Positions 22,669 to 33,622 of a stretch of 64,000 nucleotides of DNA are shown piece after piece. Within the stretch, counting starts at the first letter, position 1, and every line of letters begins with the position of its first letter. Source of the DNA: Polytrichum commune (taxonomy: Eukaryota; Streptophyta; Polytrichopsida; Polytrichales; Polytrichaceae); assembly GCA_950295325.1 (NCBI GenBank), contig OX485803.1:53647554-53711553 (forward strand). Reading direction: 5' to 3'. Under the pieces are notes generated by a model. That model was given only the letters and a program-made list of their open reading frames with translations. It did no database searches and had not been told where the DNA came from. A program made the translations under genes and the position numbers.

Positions 22669-25600
22669 TGACAAGGCCAAAAGCACATGGATTTGTTGAG
22701 AGCTCTCGAAAAAAATGGAAATTATGGGGGTCAACCGTCTCGCTTAACCCCAAGTCCAGTACTACATGCTAGCGTTTTGGAAGGGCATGGTCTTCACCAG
22801 CATTGAGGGCGACTTCCAAGACCACAAACCGTTCACAGGGAACCTACTTTGAGGCTCTTGTAGATATCAAGTGATAGAGAGAAATTGTTATCATTCATTA
22901 TTCAAAACACAATTCAGGTACAACTCCTGTGACTCCTTTGATGCAGCTGGATTTCGAAATTCGGAGCAGCCATCATGTGGATCAACAGATACACGATGCA
23001 GACAGCAAGTGCATCTCGTCATTAAGAGGTGTGCCAATCGGATACCTTTCAAGAGCAGTGAGAGAGCAATGGCACACTACTGTTACAGTTTGTAGAGTAA
23101 GGTGTACATCATTGTTAGATTTTATTCAAACAACAGATTTTGATTTGAGTCAATGGCGGACTTAGCAATCTGAGTGTACAATATGAAGTGACCTACGTAG
23201 GGTCCTTACGAATGTCATGTCGCCTCCTTACATATTGCAAAATTTTGAAAGCCTGCAGCTGGCCCTTGTCTGTCAAATCTTGCAGATTCCTTGGTGTTTC
23301 AGGAGACATTCATCTCCTAATCATTTCTTCTCTTTGACGAATGTGTGTTGAAGTACATTTGATTGAATAAGCTTCTGGGCATAATCGGTCAAGATCCTAG
23401 TGTCCCCAAGTCCAACCGATTACAAGTTGACATCTTCCGGTTTTCTTCATTAATTTGAGGTATATTCTATAGATTCTTCTTTAAAAGCTCGGTTATTTTC
23501 CTGAAGTCTTGAACTTCAACCGGTAATTATCTCTCACACTCCACCGGTGCATTTGTAACTACCCGGGGTGACAATAACTAGAGGAACCCGATGGTATCAA
23601 AGTTTATGTAACTATACAAGTTGTAATGTATAATATAATGGTTTAAAGTTGTATAATAAGGTATTTTTATATTATGGGGATTCTAGTCCAACATTTGGGA
23701 TTCTTTTTCATGTTATTAATAATTATAGTAAGATTTTATAATAAATGTTAAGTGTTATGGTAGAATATACAAGGATTAAAGTCCAACTTCTATTCTAAAG
23801 TGTTCTATAATAACTCTATAAAGCATTATTATAGAGCCATTATCAACTCTCAAATGGTCTTATTATCTGAGGACCCTTGCAATATATCCTAGCTAGTTGT
23901 TGCCACCCCATACCAGGTGTAACTAGCGGTCGGTTCTCCCCTTTCATTGGAGTTGAATATTTGTTGTAAAATAGTACCAAAGTTAACTGCTATGATTGTT
24001 ACTAAGTCAAATGACGTATCTTTAATGGTAACATATCTGATTGGGCCACTTCTCCCAGGATATTAAACACGTGATTAGTACGAGATGATTAGCAAATTTG
24101 AATCTAGGCCATAGCCATAATCTTTGCGATTCTTAGAGCTCACATGAGTTTCTTACTGGTTATCAAAGCGAAGATTCTCTTTATTCTTAAGTGATCACAT
24201 AGGTCCCCCAATCACTTACGTTGAATACTAAACTAAGAAGAGTGGTTGTTACCAGAGTTCGGGAAGTTTTTGAAGCCTTAGTGGCTAATTGCCGGTAGTT
24301 GCTACGAAGGGTCGGATTTTTTCCAATTTACATCGGCAAGAGCCGGTCTTTTGTAAAATCAATCGGCCAATTGCCTATATTTTCATATTTTCATTGGCCA
24401 ATATCCGATTAAATGGAATTCATATCGGCACTAATTGTATAAAAAATGTATGAAAAGTTATTAGAAATCATTTCTTAGTACAAAATCTTGAATAAGTGAA
24501 AAGAAAGGCATGTTCAAAACTTTAAATTTGAAGAGTTAATATCCTTGGCAGGAATTGAACCTAGCAATGCCTTCACCGCTTGAAGGCCAAGGGTCCCCCA
24601 ATTCTTCATAGAAGCAATTGGATTTGGTCATGGAAAGGTTGCATAATTCAAAAAGTTTAAGGTTTAGGGTACTTCCTCAAGTGCATCATTAGATGCCCTT
24701 GACAAATAGCGCACCTCTAAACCTGCATCCCTCGATACTTGCCTGCACTCAGATACCCATGCTCATGACCCAAAGGGTATCGGTTACCATTTCCCGGGTA
24801 TCGGCCAGTATTTGAAATTTGAATACTTCTTCCGGTTGAAATCCAGTAACTCACAAGAAGAATCGGCTACATTTCCGGGACATTTTATGGTCTATCGGCT
24901 AATTGCCGGAGGATTGAAATTACAGTCGGATTGCCATCCGATGGTTGGAAATTTGGACCGGCCATGAGGGGAAATCCATCGGTTGATAATGAACTAGCCG
25001 TTGGTTTTCCCCGACCATTGGTTGTTACTTCCTTGTGTTACCCTTAAAAAGTCTTGGGGGTTCAACTTGAATTCAAGATACGTATTAGAAAATATTGTTA
25101 GAGAATTTATTTGGAATTGACATACAAGTGAAGTTGTAGAGAGTGAATTTTAGACCACATCCATATGGTTGGAAGAAGAACGTACCATGATCCTCGATCT
25201 TCATGAAAATATTTGATCCTTGAGAATCGTCTCTCTTCAAAACATAGATTGAAGTTCCAAGATGAATCATAATCACTTGATGGATTTATAACTTGGTAGG
25301 AAGCCAAAACTATTCATGTCTCTGACCTTGTCACTTCTCCTCAAATAGTAAATTTTGTAATATAGAAAAAATGTGAAGGTTCCAACTACTTCAAGGTCTA
25401 GATCTTAGGTGTTGTTAGTACAAAATTTCGATCAGTTTGCTATAGATGGTGTAAAATTCTATGAGTTTAAAGTGCAAGGAAGAAAAACAAAAAAAAACAA
25501 TGAAGTTGGTATTTGAGAAAAAGATATATTTGTAATATGTTTGCAACTACCTTTTGGTTGCTTGGACATTTAGGTGTTAAAACCTCTGTAGATTTTGCAT

Positions 25601-26262
25601 GAATTACCAAGATGTTGCCAATTAGTGACACAACAAAGATTGCAGTAAAAAAATCATACTAAAACTAGGTTCATAATTGCGGCAGACAGAGTGCATCCAT
25701 GAAACCACTAATAAAAATGCACAAATTGATTATGAATTTATCCAAAATTTTGAAATAAATCTATGCATAATAACTATAATGAATGCATAAACATTATTAT
25801 TTGAGTATTTAATACATTCCTTAACACAAAAACAAACATCTAATTGTTGGTATTTAGTACAAAGCTATATTGACAAACTTCATATTTAGGATTGTTTAAG
25901 GGTTATTCCCAGCCTTGAAATCGATGTTGTTGTCGTCACAAACCATTGCAACCCTTCGCAAATAGTTGTGCCTCTTCGTGGCCTATACTCGTCACAAAGC
26001 ATGGTGACCTGTCACAAAGCTCCCATCTAAAACCCTAATCTGAAGGGTTGATCCAAGGTATCTCAAAGCAATGTCACAATAATCATGAGAGATTCTCATT
26101 AGGCACAAAAATAAACAAAGAAGAGTGGATGAAACTACAAATCTTGGGAGACTCAAATTTGTTATGATCTCCTAACCATGTTGCCAAGTTTGATATCATT
26201 GCAAAATCTAACTCTACACTCAAATTTGAGGTCATTTGAACATTCGTTAAGTTACTCTTCCT
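22669..26262. other. FRA8 3' flank and transposon-relic DNA
   Basis: FRA8 3' UTR probably runs some hundreds of bases. From about 23.2 kb the sequence becomes AT-rich. A segment near 24.0-24.26 kb (AGGATATTAAACA, GATTAGTAC, AAAGCGAAGATTCTC, ACATAGGTCCCCC) is related to 51.23-51.34 kb and to the dispersed AGGTCCCCC family. Around 24.3-25.0 kb a cluster of ATCGGCCAAT and CCGGTTG words recurs without clear period. Open frames are short. Confidence 0.5.
24545..24605 (-). other. tRNA-like segment, possible SINE head
   Basis: Read on the minus strand this gives GGCCTTCAAGCGGTGAAGGC, then GGTTCAATTCC. The second word fits the pol III box B consensus (GGTTCRANNCC) and the first resembles a tRNA D-arm/box A region. 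It lacks a full acceptor stem, so it is not a functional tRNA. A tRNA-derived SINE remnant is the most economical reading, with low certainty. Confidence 0.3.
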
Positions 26263-26840
26263 CCTGGGGGGTGGACTCTTCAGACCTTGTATGAACCAAT
26301 GTGTGTTAGAAGGGGTATTATTTGAGCCATTATTATACATAGTATACATAAGGGAGACTGAGGTAACGTTCTTCTCTATTTAGTGTGTAGATTTTAAAAT
26401 GCTATCAATAATTTTGCAGTACAAGTAGACGTACAATAGGGGCCTTAGGGTTTGGAGAAAAATTTGACAACATATGTGTTAGTTTCATCCAATTTACAAT
26501 TTTTTTTTCTCATCTAGATGACTTGTGTATTAAGGTCAACTTATTGTGAGTTACGTCCTATGGATGAAAAAGATGCTTAGTGACTTTCACAATTGAAAGT
26601 GGATTTTATATATATACATAGAGGCCTATTTATTTCATTATTTATAATTTGTGCATCAATTGAAGGCATTAATCGCATTAAAGTTAAAAGCTTAGAATAA
26701 ATAGATGAGTCCATTTTCTAGCATATTGTTAGTACGTGTACATTTGTTTTTCCCTATAGATTTTTCGTAATTATGGGGTTTTATTTCATAAACCCTCGCG
26801 CACATCATGTAGGTTTTATAATGAGGAGTCCACCCCCTGG
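26263..26840. mobile_element. CCNGGGGGGTG-terminus element, copy 1 (578 bp)
   Basis: It starts CCTGGGGGGTGGACTCTTCA and ends TGAGGAGTCCACCCCCTGG, imperfect inverted repeats of about 19 bp. The interior aligns along its length with 59889-60584: GGGTATTATTTGAG.CATTA, TTTCATCCAATT, CTATGGATGAAAAA, TCTAGCAT followed by TAGTACGT.TACATTT. It is non-coding. Its flanks are degenerate. Confidence 0.7.
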
Positions 26841-29822
26841 CCCCTTCTCAGAAGGAAAACAATTCATCCATTGCTTTGAGATACAAAGCTATCGGACTTA
26901 TTTCATCAACATGAAGTATGCTTACAATAATTCTTGAGATAGGCTAAAAATGAGCTCCTTTATGATAACACTTTACGATAACACATGACAATGTCAACAT
27001 GTATATTTCACGCCCATGTGCTTGCACAAAATTGTGGTGCTACAAGGTTCAATGATTCTTACTAATTTCTTACACGATTTTGTTGTTGAGTGCTAATGAA
27101 ACACAAGTGGCAATTATATCATAGACTCATCACAAAACATTGTAACCCTACAAATACATACAATATGTTTTGGTGAGCTTGCATGCATTCACTATTGTTG
27201 AATTCATATTCTACCGATGCTATTGGACCCCATCTAGACATATTCTTTGGAAGAGAGCTTTAAGGGCACTTTAGTTAGGTATCGCGAAATCACGACTTCT
27301 TTAGCACTTAGGGTTCAGTGTACCTAAATTCAACATATTAAGTATTCTTGCAGTGGTCAATAATTATGTTATTTATTTTTTACAAGTTTAAGAGGCTCCA
27401 ACACATTAAAGAATGCACGGTTTGGACACCGAATGCAAATTTATAAGGGTTTAAGCCATATTTGTAGGTGACCCATAACCAATATCTATATTGAATGTTG
27501 AGGTGATGTACATCTTCGTAATCGGTATGCAACTATTATACAAGATTTTTAGGTGTTGATTTTGGGTATAGATATCTTAATGACAAGGTTTATCTATACT
27601 ACACTTTGATGTGATCCCCCGACACCCCCCCCCCCAACTCATTACTTTGTTGCCCATCTACACCAACTTCTACTATTCAAAGTAAACCATTATACCGGAT
27701 TATCCACATAGTCAAATTATACCAGATCAAGTTAGGTAGAAAGATTAGTGTGCCATATTTATTAGAGTGGTCTTCACAACTTGTCCTATAACAACAAGTG
27801 GGATGGGACACTTGATGTTATAGCTAGGGTACATTTGTCCACTCCAATCGACCCAATGTTGTATTGGAAACCCTTCTATCAAATAGTTTAACACATTACT
27901 TACATTGTTCAATTTTGAATATAGTGCATAATCTTTGAACATAGTTTTTAACATAGGTTTTTAACGGTAAATACAAAAATTCAACTATTGTCGAGCACTA
28001 ATTAATAGTCAATAACATATAATCATGATGTGATGTTAGTACATTGTTGATTTATGAATTTTATGAACTTTCAATATATGTAGATAATTGTAGCTATTTT
28101 TGAGTTCCATTTACCAACATTCAAGCTACAATACTACATTAAGGTTTATTTTGAAATACCAGGTTGATTAGATGGTAATTGACCTCTTGACAAGATGTAG
28201 AGTATGAATTTTACGGGAACTGGATTTATTTTTTGAATGTCAATTCACAAAAGTTCATTCCAACAAGATAAAAAAATCCCCTACATAGTGAGCCTAACAT
28301 CACATTACATGTACGTTTGGCAAATGCAGTCCAAATCCTTGGAAAAGGTGTGCAATTTTTATTACAATTTTTTTGCCAACAATGACTATAGAGTTCACAA
28401 TCCACTTTCATGAAGGTAACAATAGGTTGCAACTCTATAATCAAAATGTGGACTTTAACATCATAATTAAAATTGCAATCATTGGAATTGCACAAAGGTC
28501 TCTAGGAATCAATGTTGTCAAAGTGCATAATTCCCACCTTCATCTAAAGAATTTTGTAAATAGTAGTTGTAGCCATCATGGTAGGAATTTGCAAACAACA
28601 ATGATATCTATGACTAGAACCCAATATCACAATACCCATAATTTTGAGACAAGCGTAGCCCTTACGTTACCCTCCATATTGGGTTCATCGTCTCTTTGAT
28701 TGTGAAGCTCTGCCTTTGGAAAGGAAAGATTCCATAATGCAAACGCATACATGCACGATATCCTAGCAATATGCAAGTGACCATCCTAGTGGGTGTCAAT
28801 TCTCGTTGCCCATAAAGCTAAGGTGGGTAACCATAAGTGACATAATAACTAGTGGTGCAAAGCAATGTCCTTTGCCTTTTTCCCTCATATGGGCTCACCA
28901 AACCCTGGGGCCATGGTACAAATAAATGATATGTGCAGGCCATCACACTCTCATCTTCACCTCTGATGACCAATCATCACCGGTCACCTTGTCTTTCTCC
29001 TATCCTAAGACAACAGTAGCAAGCCGCGACCCAACAACCATGGTGTGTTGCTCCAAACCATTATTCCCATAGCCCACATTGTTAGCCTGCCTTGCATACT
29101 AGCGCCCGTACCCAATCCTCCTTAACCAACTCTTAATAACACGAAGAACTACATAGTGTAGAGTCAATGCAATAAGTGATTCCCACACCTTGTTGAGGGA
29201 TCGACACTTCCATATGACATCATGATGTGCCAATGGCTACATGTATCCAAGAGACGTGACATAATATGTCCACCTACAATATCATTTGGGAGATTGGGTT
29301 TGTAGACTATATCATGATTATTATTGTGTAACGAAGGCGGTCCAAGACAACCTTAGCCGGCTCAACTAGGTGCCAAGTCATAATGCATGTTATGAAAAGC
29401 AATCGAGGATGCATTCAAGTAGCATTAATTTTCAAGGAAATGGAAATCAGCAATGTTGATGCACAACATACACATTGAGCGGTATATGTCATGCACATAA
29501 TGTGGTTGTCACAAGAAAGTAAAAGAGTACAAGCTGCATGTGAAGCTAATATTTTTAAAAATATTTTCCCAATTGGTGTTTTATATATATATATAGCTTC
29601 ACATGGATTTGATACACATTAAATACCCCAAACTCAAATCTACATTGTGCAATAATGTCCATGATGTACACCCATACTCAGACTTGTTCATGAACAACCT
29701 ACATAACATCAACCTTTGTGGTGATATAAGGAATGTGTGCGGCGGAGAAGGCACCAATAACCAACACATATAACATGCAAATACACCAAAACACCATAAA
29801 ATACCATGCATGTTGATATTGA
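26841..29822. other. AT-rich intergenic DNA, no gene seen
   Basis: No frame here shows a family signature. The pair of overlapping frames on opposite strands at 28.2-28.7 kb is low-complexity and lacks coding character. A homopolymer C run lies at about 27620-27640. Confidence 0.45.
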
Positions 29823-30959
29823 GGGGCGGTTTACACTATGGACCATGAAGTCGTCCCACGTAAGAGGCCTATTTTGCGTGGGACGACTTCATGGGACGAC
29901 TTCGATGGTCCGAGTTACTAAAATATTAGTTTTCATGGTTCATGGGCCCTTCACTAGGTGTAAACCGAATGTGGACCAAGAGGAATGACCACACACCAAA
30001 AAGTGAAGGTGCTGATTTTTTTAATACATGCCCAAAAAGGGCAATTTTGAAAAAAATTTAAGTTTGATCATTCCTTGTCTTCTCTTGGGCTTCACTTGTC
30101 TTCACTTCTTGTTAAATGTGTCGAAGATGTGGCTTGCAAATCTTCTCACAACAATTTTTTTTAAATAAAATAAAATGAGCAATTTAATTTGTACATGCTC
30201 AATGTAATTTACATGTGACATGTACCTTGTGTTGTCACTACACTAAATAGGATATTTAGTGTTTGATTATATTTAATGTTGTTACCACCCTACCTTGCTC
30301 AACACTAATTTTCAATCCTTTGATAATTAATGTTAGAAGATTTCCCATTGCACTTCTTTTGACTACCCTGATCTACAATCACTAAACCACTACAGATTTT
30401 TCTGTTTTGTTTTGCAACTGCATTTTGTAAGCATATTGGGGTGTGTAATATACCGTTGGAAAGGTAATATTTTCAAGACCTTTCCAACGGTGTATTACAA
30501 GCCCCAAAATTCCAAACATTACATTTGGTAGACCCAAAAAACAAATCTGCACTTGAATTCTTGAGTTCTAGATGTCCCGCGTTGTTTGGTGAAACACGTG
30601 TGAGCCGGTTTAAGGGGTAGGGCAAGGTAGTGCTCGTATGTCTCATGGGCTATGGTACAATTAAGGCGCTTAAAAGGTAGATTCATTAAAAATTTATTGA
30701 AATGGTATTTCTCTGACATGGGCCCTTGCCTTTTCCTACCAGACCACCTCTCTTGCCTCTCTCAACGCAAAACCCGTTGGACCATGTCAGTGCATTTATT
30801 AGGCCTTAAAATTTATATTTTGGGGACCTCGACCTCCATGGTCCCTTTGCCATTTTTTCCTTAGTGTAAACCGAAGTTGTCCTGGGAGAACTTCAACAGC
30901 CAATTAGCTGCCTTGCAGAGCCCTGGTCCAACTTCATGGTCCATAGTGTAAACCGCCCC
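29823..30959. mobile_element. 1137-bp element with 29-bp perfect TIRs
   Basis: The termini are perfectly inverted for 29 bp, beginning GGGGCGGTTTACACTATGG, and both flanks are TGA (29820-29822 and 30960-30962), a 3-bp duplication. TIR composition and duplication length suggest PIF/Harbinger. The TGTAAACCG word recurs internally near 29958 and 30866, as if subterminal repeats or nested ends were present. The interior holds a CACTAAAT relic (about 30238-30360) and a 72-nt hairpin (30436-30507). It encodes no transposase, so it is non-autonomous. Confidence 0.8.
30436..30507. repeat. 72-nt hairpin inside the 1137-bp element
   Basis: Arms of about 30 nt, TTGGGGTGTGTAATATACCG plus TTGGAAAGGT, face ACCTTTCCAACGG plus TGTATTACAAGCCCCAA, with a 12-nt loop. 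Only two or three positions mismatch. It is far too stable to be chance, but nothing indicates a product. Confidence 0.6.
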
Positions 30960-31034
30960 TGAGTATCACTACATGCACAACATGGCATCATGTAGGCCAA
31001 AATGGAGAACATGCAAATAATACAACATCCTAGT

Positions 31035-31260
31035 CCCAAACAAAAAGCCGTTTGGGTTCTCAACAAAAACCCGATCCTATTAGACAATCATCTATTTGAC
31101 CTACACAAAATTCAATAACCCTTTGGGCTCTCATTAAGAATCCAACCCTCGTGGAGAATCACCTATGCAAAATTCAATAACCCTTCTCTCAAGGCATGTT
31201 GAAGAACCCCAAGCTCATTGAAAACAACCTACACTAAATTCATCAATCCTTTGGGGTGTG
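31035..31260. repeat. Degenerate tandem repeat
   Basis: Two to three weak copies of CTACACAAAATTCAATAACCC, then TTTGGG.TCTCA..AA.AACCC.A are spaced 70-100 bp apart. They are decayed and no function is seen. Confidence 0.4.
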
Positions 31261-32380
31261 ATAACACATCCATGAAGCATTGAACGATCATTACATTATG
31301 ACCCTTATGCAAGTACAAAAGTTAATCATGCTCTCAACATGGATGTCATGAAGCTTAAACTTAAGGAAATTGTGCTTGAGCAACTAGACATAAGGATCTT
31401 GATCCAACATCCCAAACATGGACATGATCCAACAACTAGAGCATAAGAAACTTGTACTTGGACCAATATCATAGCGACAACAAGAACAATTGCAATATTG
31501 GATAATGTGGGTATAGGTTTGGCACAAGCTCCCAAATTCAGAACTTGATGTGAGCCAAAACCAATGCATTGGATCAATAGAGCTGGAACACAAACTCGTT
31601 GATGTTGTCATACCCTACTCGTACCGGTCAAAATGCCTCTTCCCACGTTAATGATCCGTCTCCATAACACCCCTCACAATACACCTTCATGAGATTGAGT
31701 TGCTTTGCACGGGAGAGTTCCGAATGACATGTGTGCAAGATTAGGAAGGGGGTGGGGTGCAAGTGCTGGAATGGAATTTAAGGTTGACACAAAACTTGTA
31801 GTGAATATAATTATAAAATATTACATGTTAAGTTTATTAATGGTTGCCTAACATGGGACCATGGGCTAGTATTGGAATAACACTCACATCCAATCCTATT
31901 ATTTTCCTTCTTTGGCCAGGTAAGTCCCCTTTTATAGATAACTTCGTGAGAGTTCCACTATTTGCATAACATTGGACAACCTACTAGGGTTGCTCACTTT
32001 CTATAAGGCCCCCCCTAGTATTGGTAACAAATTAATGACAGAGAATTCCTTGACACTGCATATATGGCATTGTAGTGTGACTTGCTTAGCTGGCACCCAC
32101 AACCCACGTGCTAGGCATGCTAGCCAAATAAATAAATAAATAAATGGGGTTTTTATTTTATTTTTATTTTTTATTGTTGACTCAAATATCCGGAAGCCCA
32201 CCTACATGTTCACCCTCGCATAGTGAACAACACTCAAACTAAGTATTGTTCATTTTGCAAGGGTGGCCCAACATAAGTGAGGAATCATGTTTGTAAAATT
32301 CCCGATACTAGTGGTGCAACACCTCCGTGTTGGGTAATGTTATGCGAAGTAGAGGTGAAATAAACATACTAAGTGAATAA
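31261..32380. other. Intergenic DNA, no gene seen
   Basis: Short frames on the minus strand at 31.3-31.6 kb have no domain signature. An (AAAT)n-type stretch is present near 32130. Confidence 0.45.
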
Positions 32381-32724
32381 GGGTGAGTTTTCACTTAGGC
32401 TGCTCGCCCATTAGATTATGCATAATAATGGATTGGAGATAAGCACGAGTTGTCAACCAACCACGTTTTGGTGGCCTACTAGAATGCAAGCACATTATAA
32501 CCTAGTATTGCCGGTCACTGAAGGGTTTGAAGACTATTGGTCTAGAACCCCATCCTTGGTAACATGTAGGAGGAGGTTAATAGGTAGACCCAATTCTGAA
32601 ACGGTGAGAGTAGCCAGTTGGCACACCCCACCCCACCCCACCCATATTCCATCTACATTTGGGCGAGTTTGTCCTTATTCCCACTACAATCTGGTGGGCA
32701 AGCAACCTACATGGAAACTCACCC
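32381..32724. mobile_element. PIF/Harbinger-type MITE with TAA duplication (344 bp)
   Basis: It starts GGGTGAGTTTTCACTTAGGC and ends CCTACATGGAAACTCACCC, flanked by TAA on both sides (32378-32380 and 32725-32727). The interior has TTTGG.CG.GTTTGTCCTTATTC. An inverted relative at 51374-51774 carries the complement of that block and similar termini. It is non-coding. Confidence 0.75.
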
Positions 32725-32999
32725 TAAATTGTCCAACATTCTAAAAACAAATTGAAAAATCGTACTAAATTCTGGAGTCGTCCTACTGTTGTACTAAACG
32801 CGCCCTTTTCGACTTCAATGGAATGACCGGAAAAGATAAAAAGATAAAAAGATATTGTGAATTTGTGATGCAAGGTGGCTTGTGTGATGTAAAGCAAGCC
32901 TAATCCTAGAGCCTGGTGAGTGAAAATAGCAAAACATTTATTATGAGAAGCCTAGGAATATGTTCTCATTGTAGGATACTGTTGAACGCCCTTCCCTCT

Positions 33000-33475
33000 G
33001 CCCTTCCCGCCCTCACCTCCGTCCAAGGGACGCCTCCTCCCGACCGCCCAGAGACGCCCCCAAGACCTCCAGTCGTAGCCACCACAGTCCCCGACCGGTA
33101 GTCGCTCAATGCGGCAATAAACCAATCGTCTTTCCCGCCCTTGTCCTTCCGAAATCCCACTCCCTGCGTCCAAAGGACGCCCGTGATTGACCTCCCGACT
33201 GGTAGTCGCTCGCAACGCCTTCGTCCTCCCCGTCGTGCCGACTTCGTCACTGCCCGTTCGTTGGACGGGGACCCGCGACTTCCGGTCGCTCGACTCGGAA
33301 ACCGAGAAGCGGATACGGGCGGGAGCAATCGACCGGAGGTCGGCGGCTAGCGAGCGCGCGAAAGGGAGCCCTGTACTGGCTATGGCGGGAGAGCTCCATT
33401 TGCTGTGTCTCCGAATTCGCAGCCTCGACCGATCAGTCATGGCGCCGCAGCTGCGATTGCTTCAGATCGTAGCTT
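33000..33475 (+). promoter_or_regulatory. CpG-rich block upstream of MET1
   Basis: A GC- and CpG-dense island in otherwise AT-rich DNA, ending about 150 bp before the proposed MET1 start. It contains repeated words: GTCCAA.GGACGC near 33021 and 33168, and GAC.GGTAGTCGCTC near 33093 and 33198, with a third weaker form near 33280. This suggests an internal tandem duplication of about 105-150 bp. It is the likely promoter and transcription start region of MET1. Open frames on both strands here reflect base composition, not genes. Confidence 0.6.
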
Positions 33476-33622
33476 AGACTGGTCGATTGAGAGCCGCATT
33501 TCTGTTTGTCTGCATTTTCCGCGACTGAAGAATCACCAGAAATTGGTGGAAATCAATCAATCAATGGCGTGTTAGCAAGCTGACGAAGAATCAAATTCCT
33601 TGTTTGGATTTCTGCGTACCGC

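Noticed and set aside
24545-24605. tRNA gene
   Set aside because: D-arm and T-arm-like words are present but no closing acceptor stem or proper anticodon arm can be drawn.
28226-28699. Opposed frames of about 90-108 codons
   Set aside because: Low-complexity AT-rich sequence without domain or conserved context.
32952-33477. Long overlapping frames on both strands near 33.0-33.5 kb
   Set aside because: High GC removes stop codons in all frames; the encoded sequences are Arg/Pro/Ser-rich with no domain, and the block fits a promoter.
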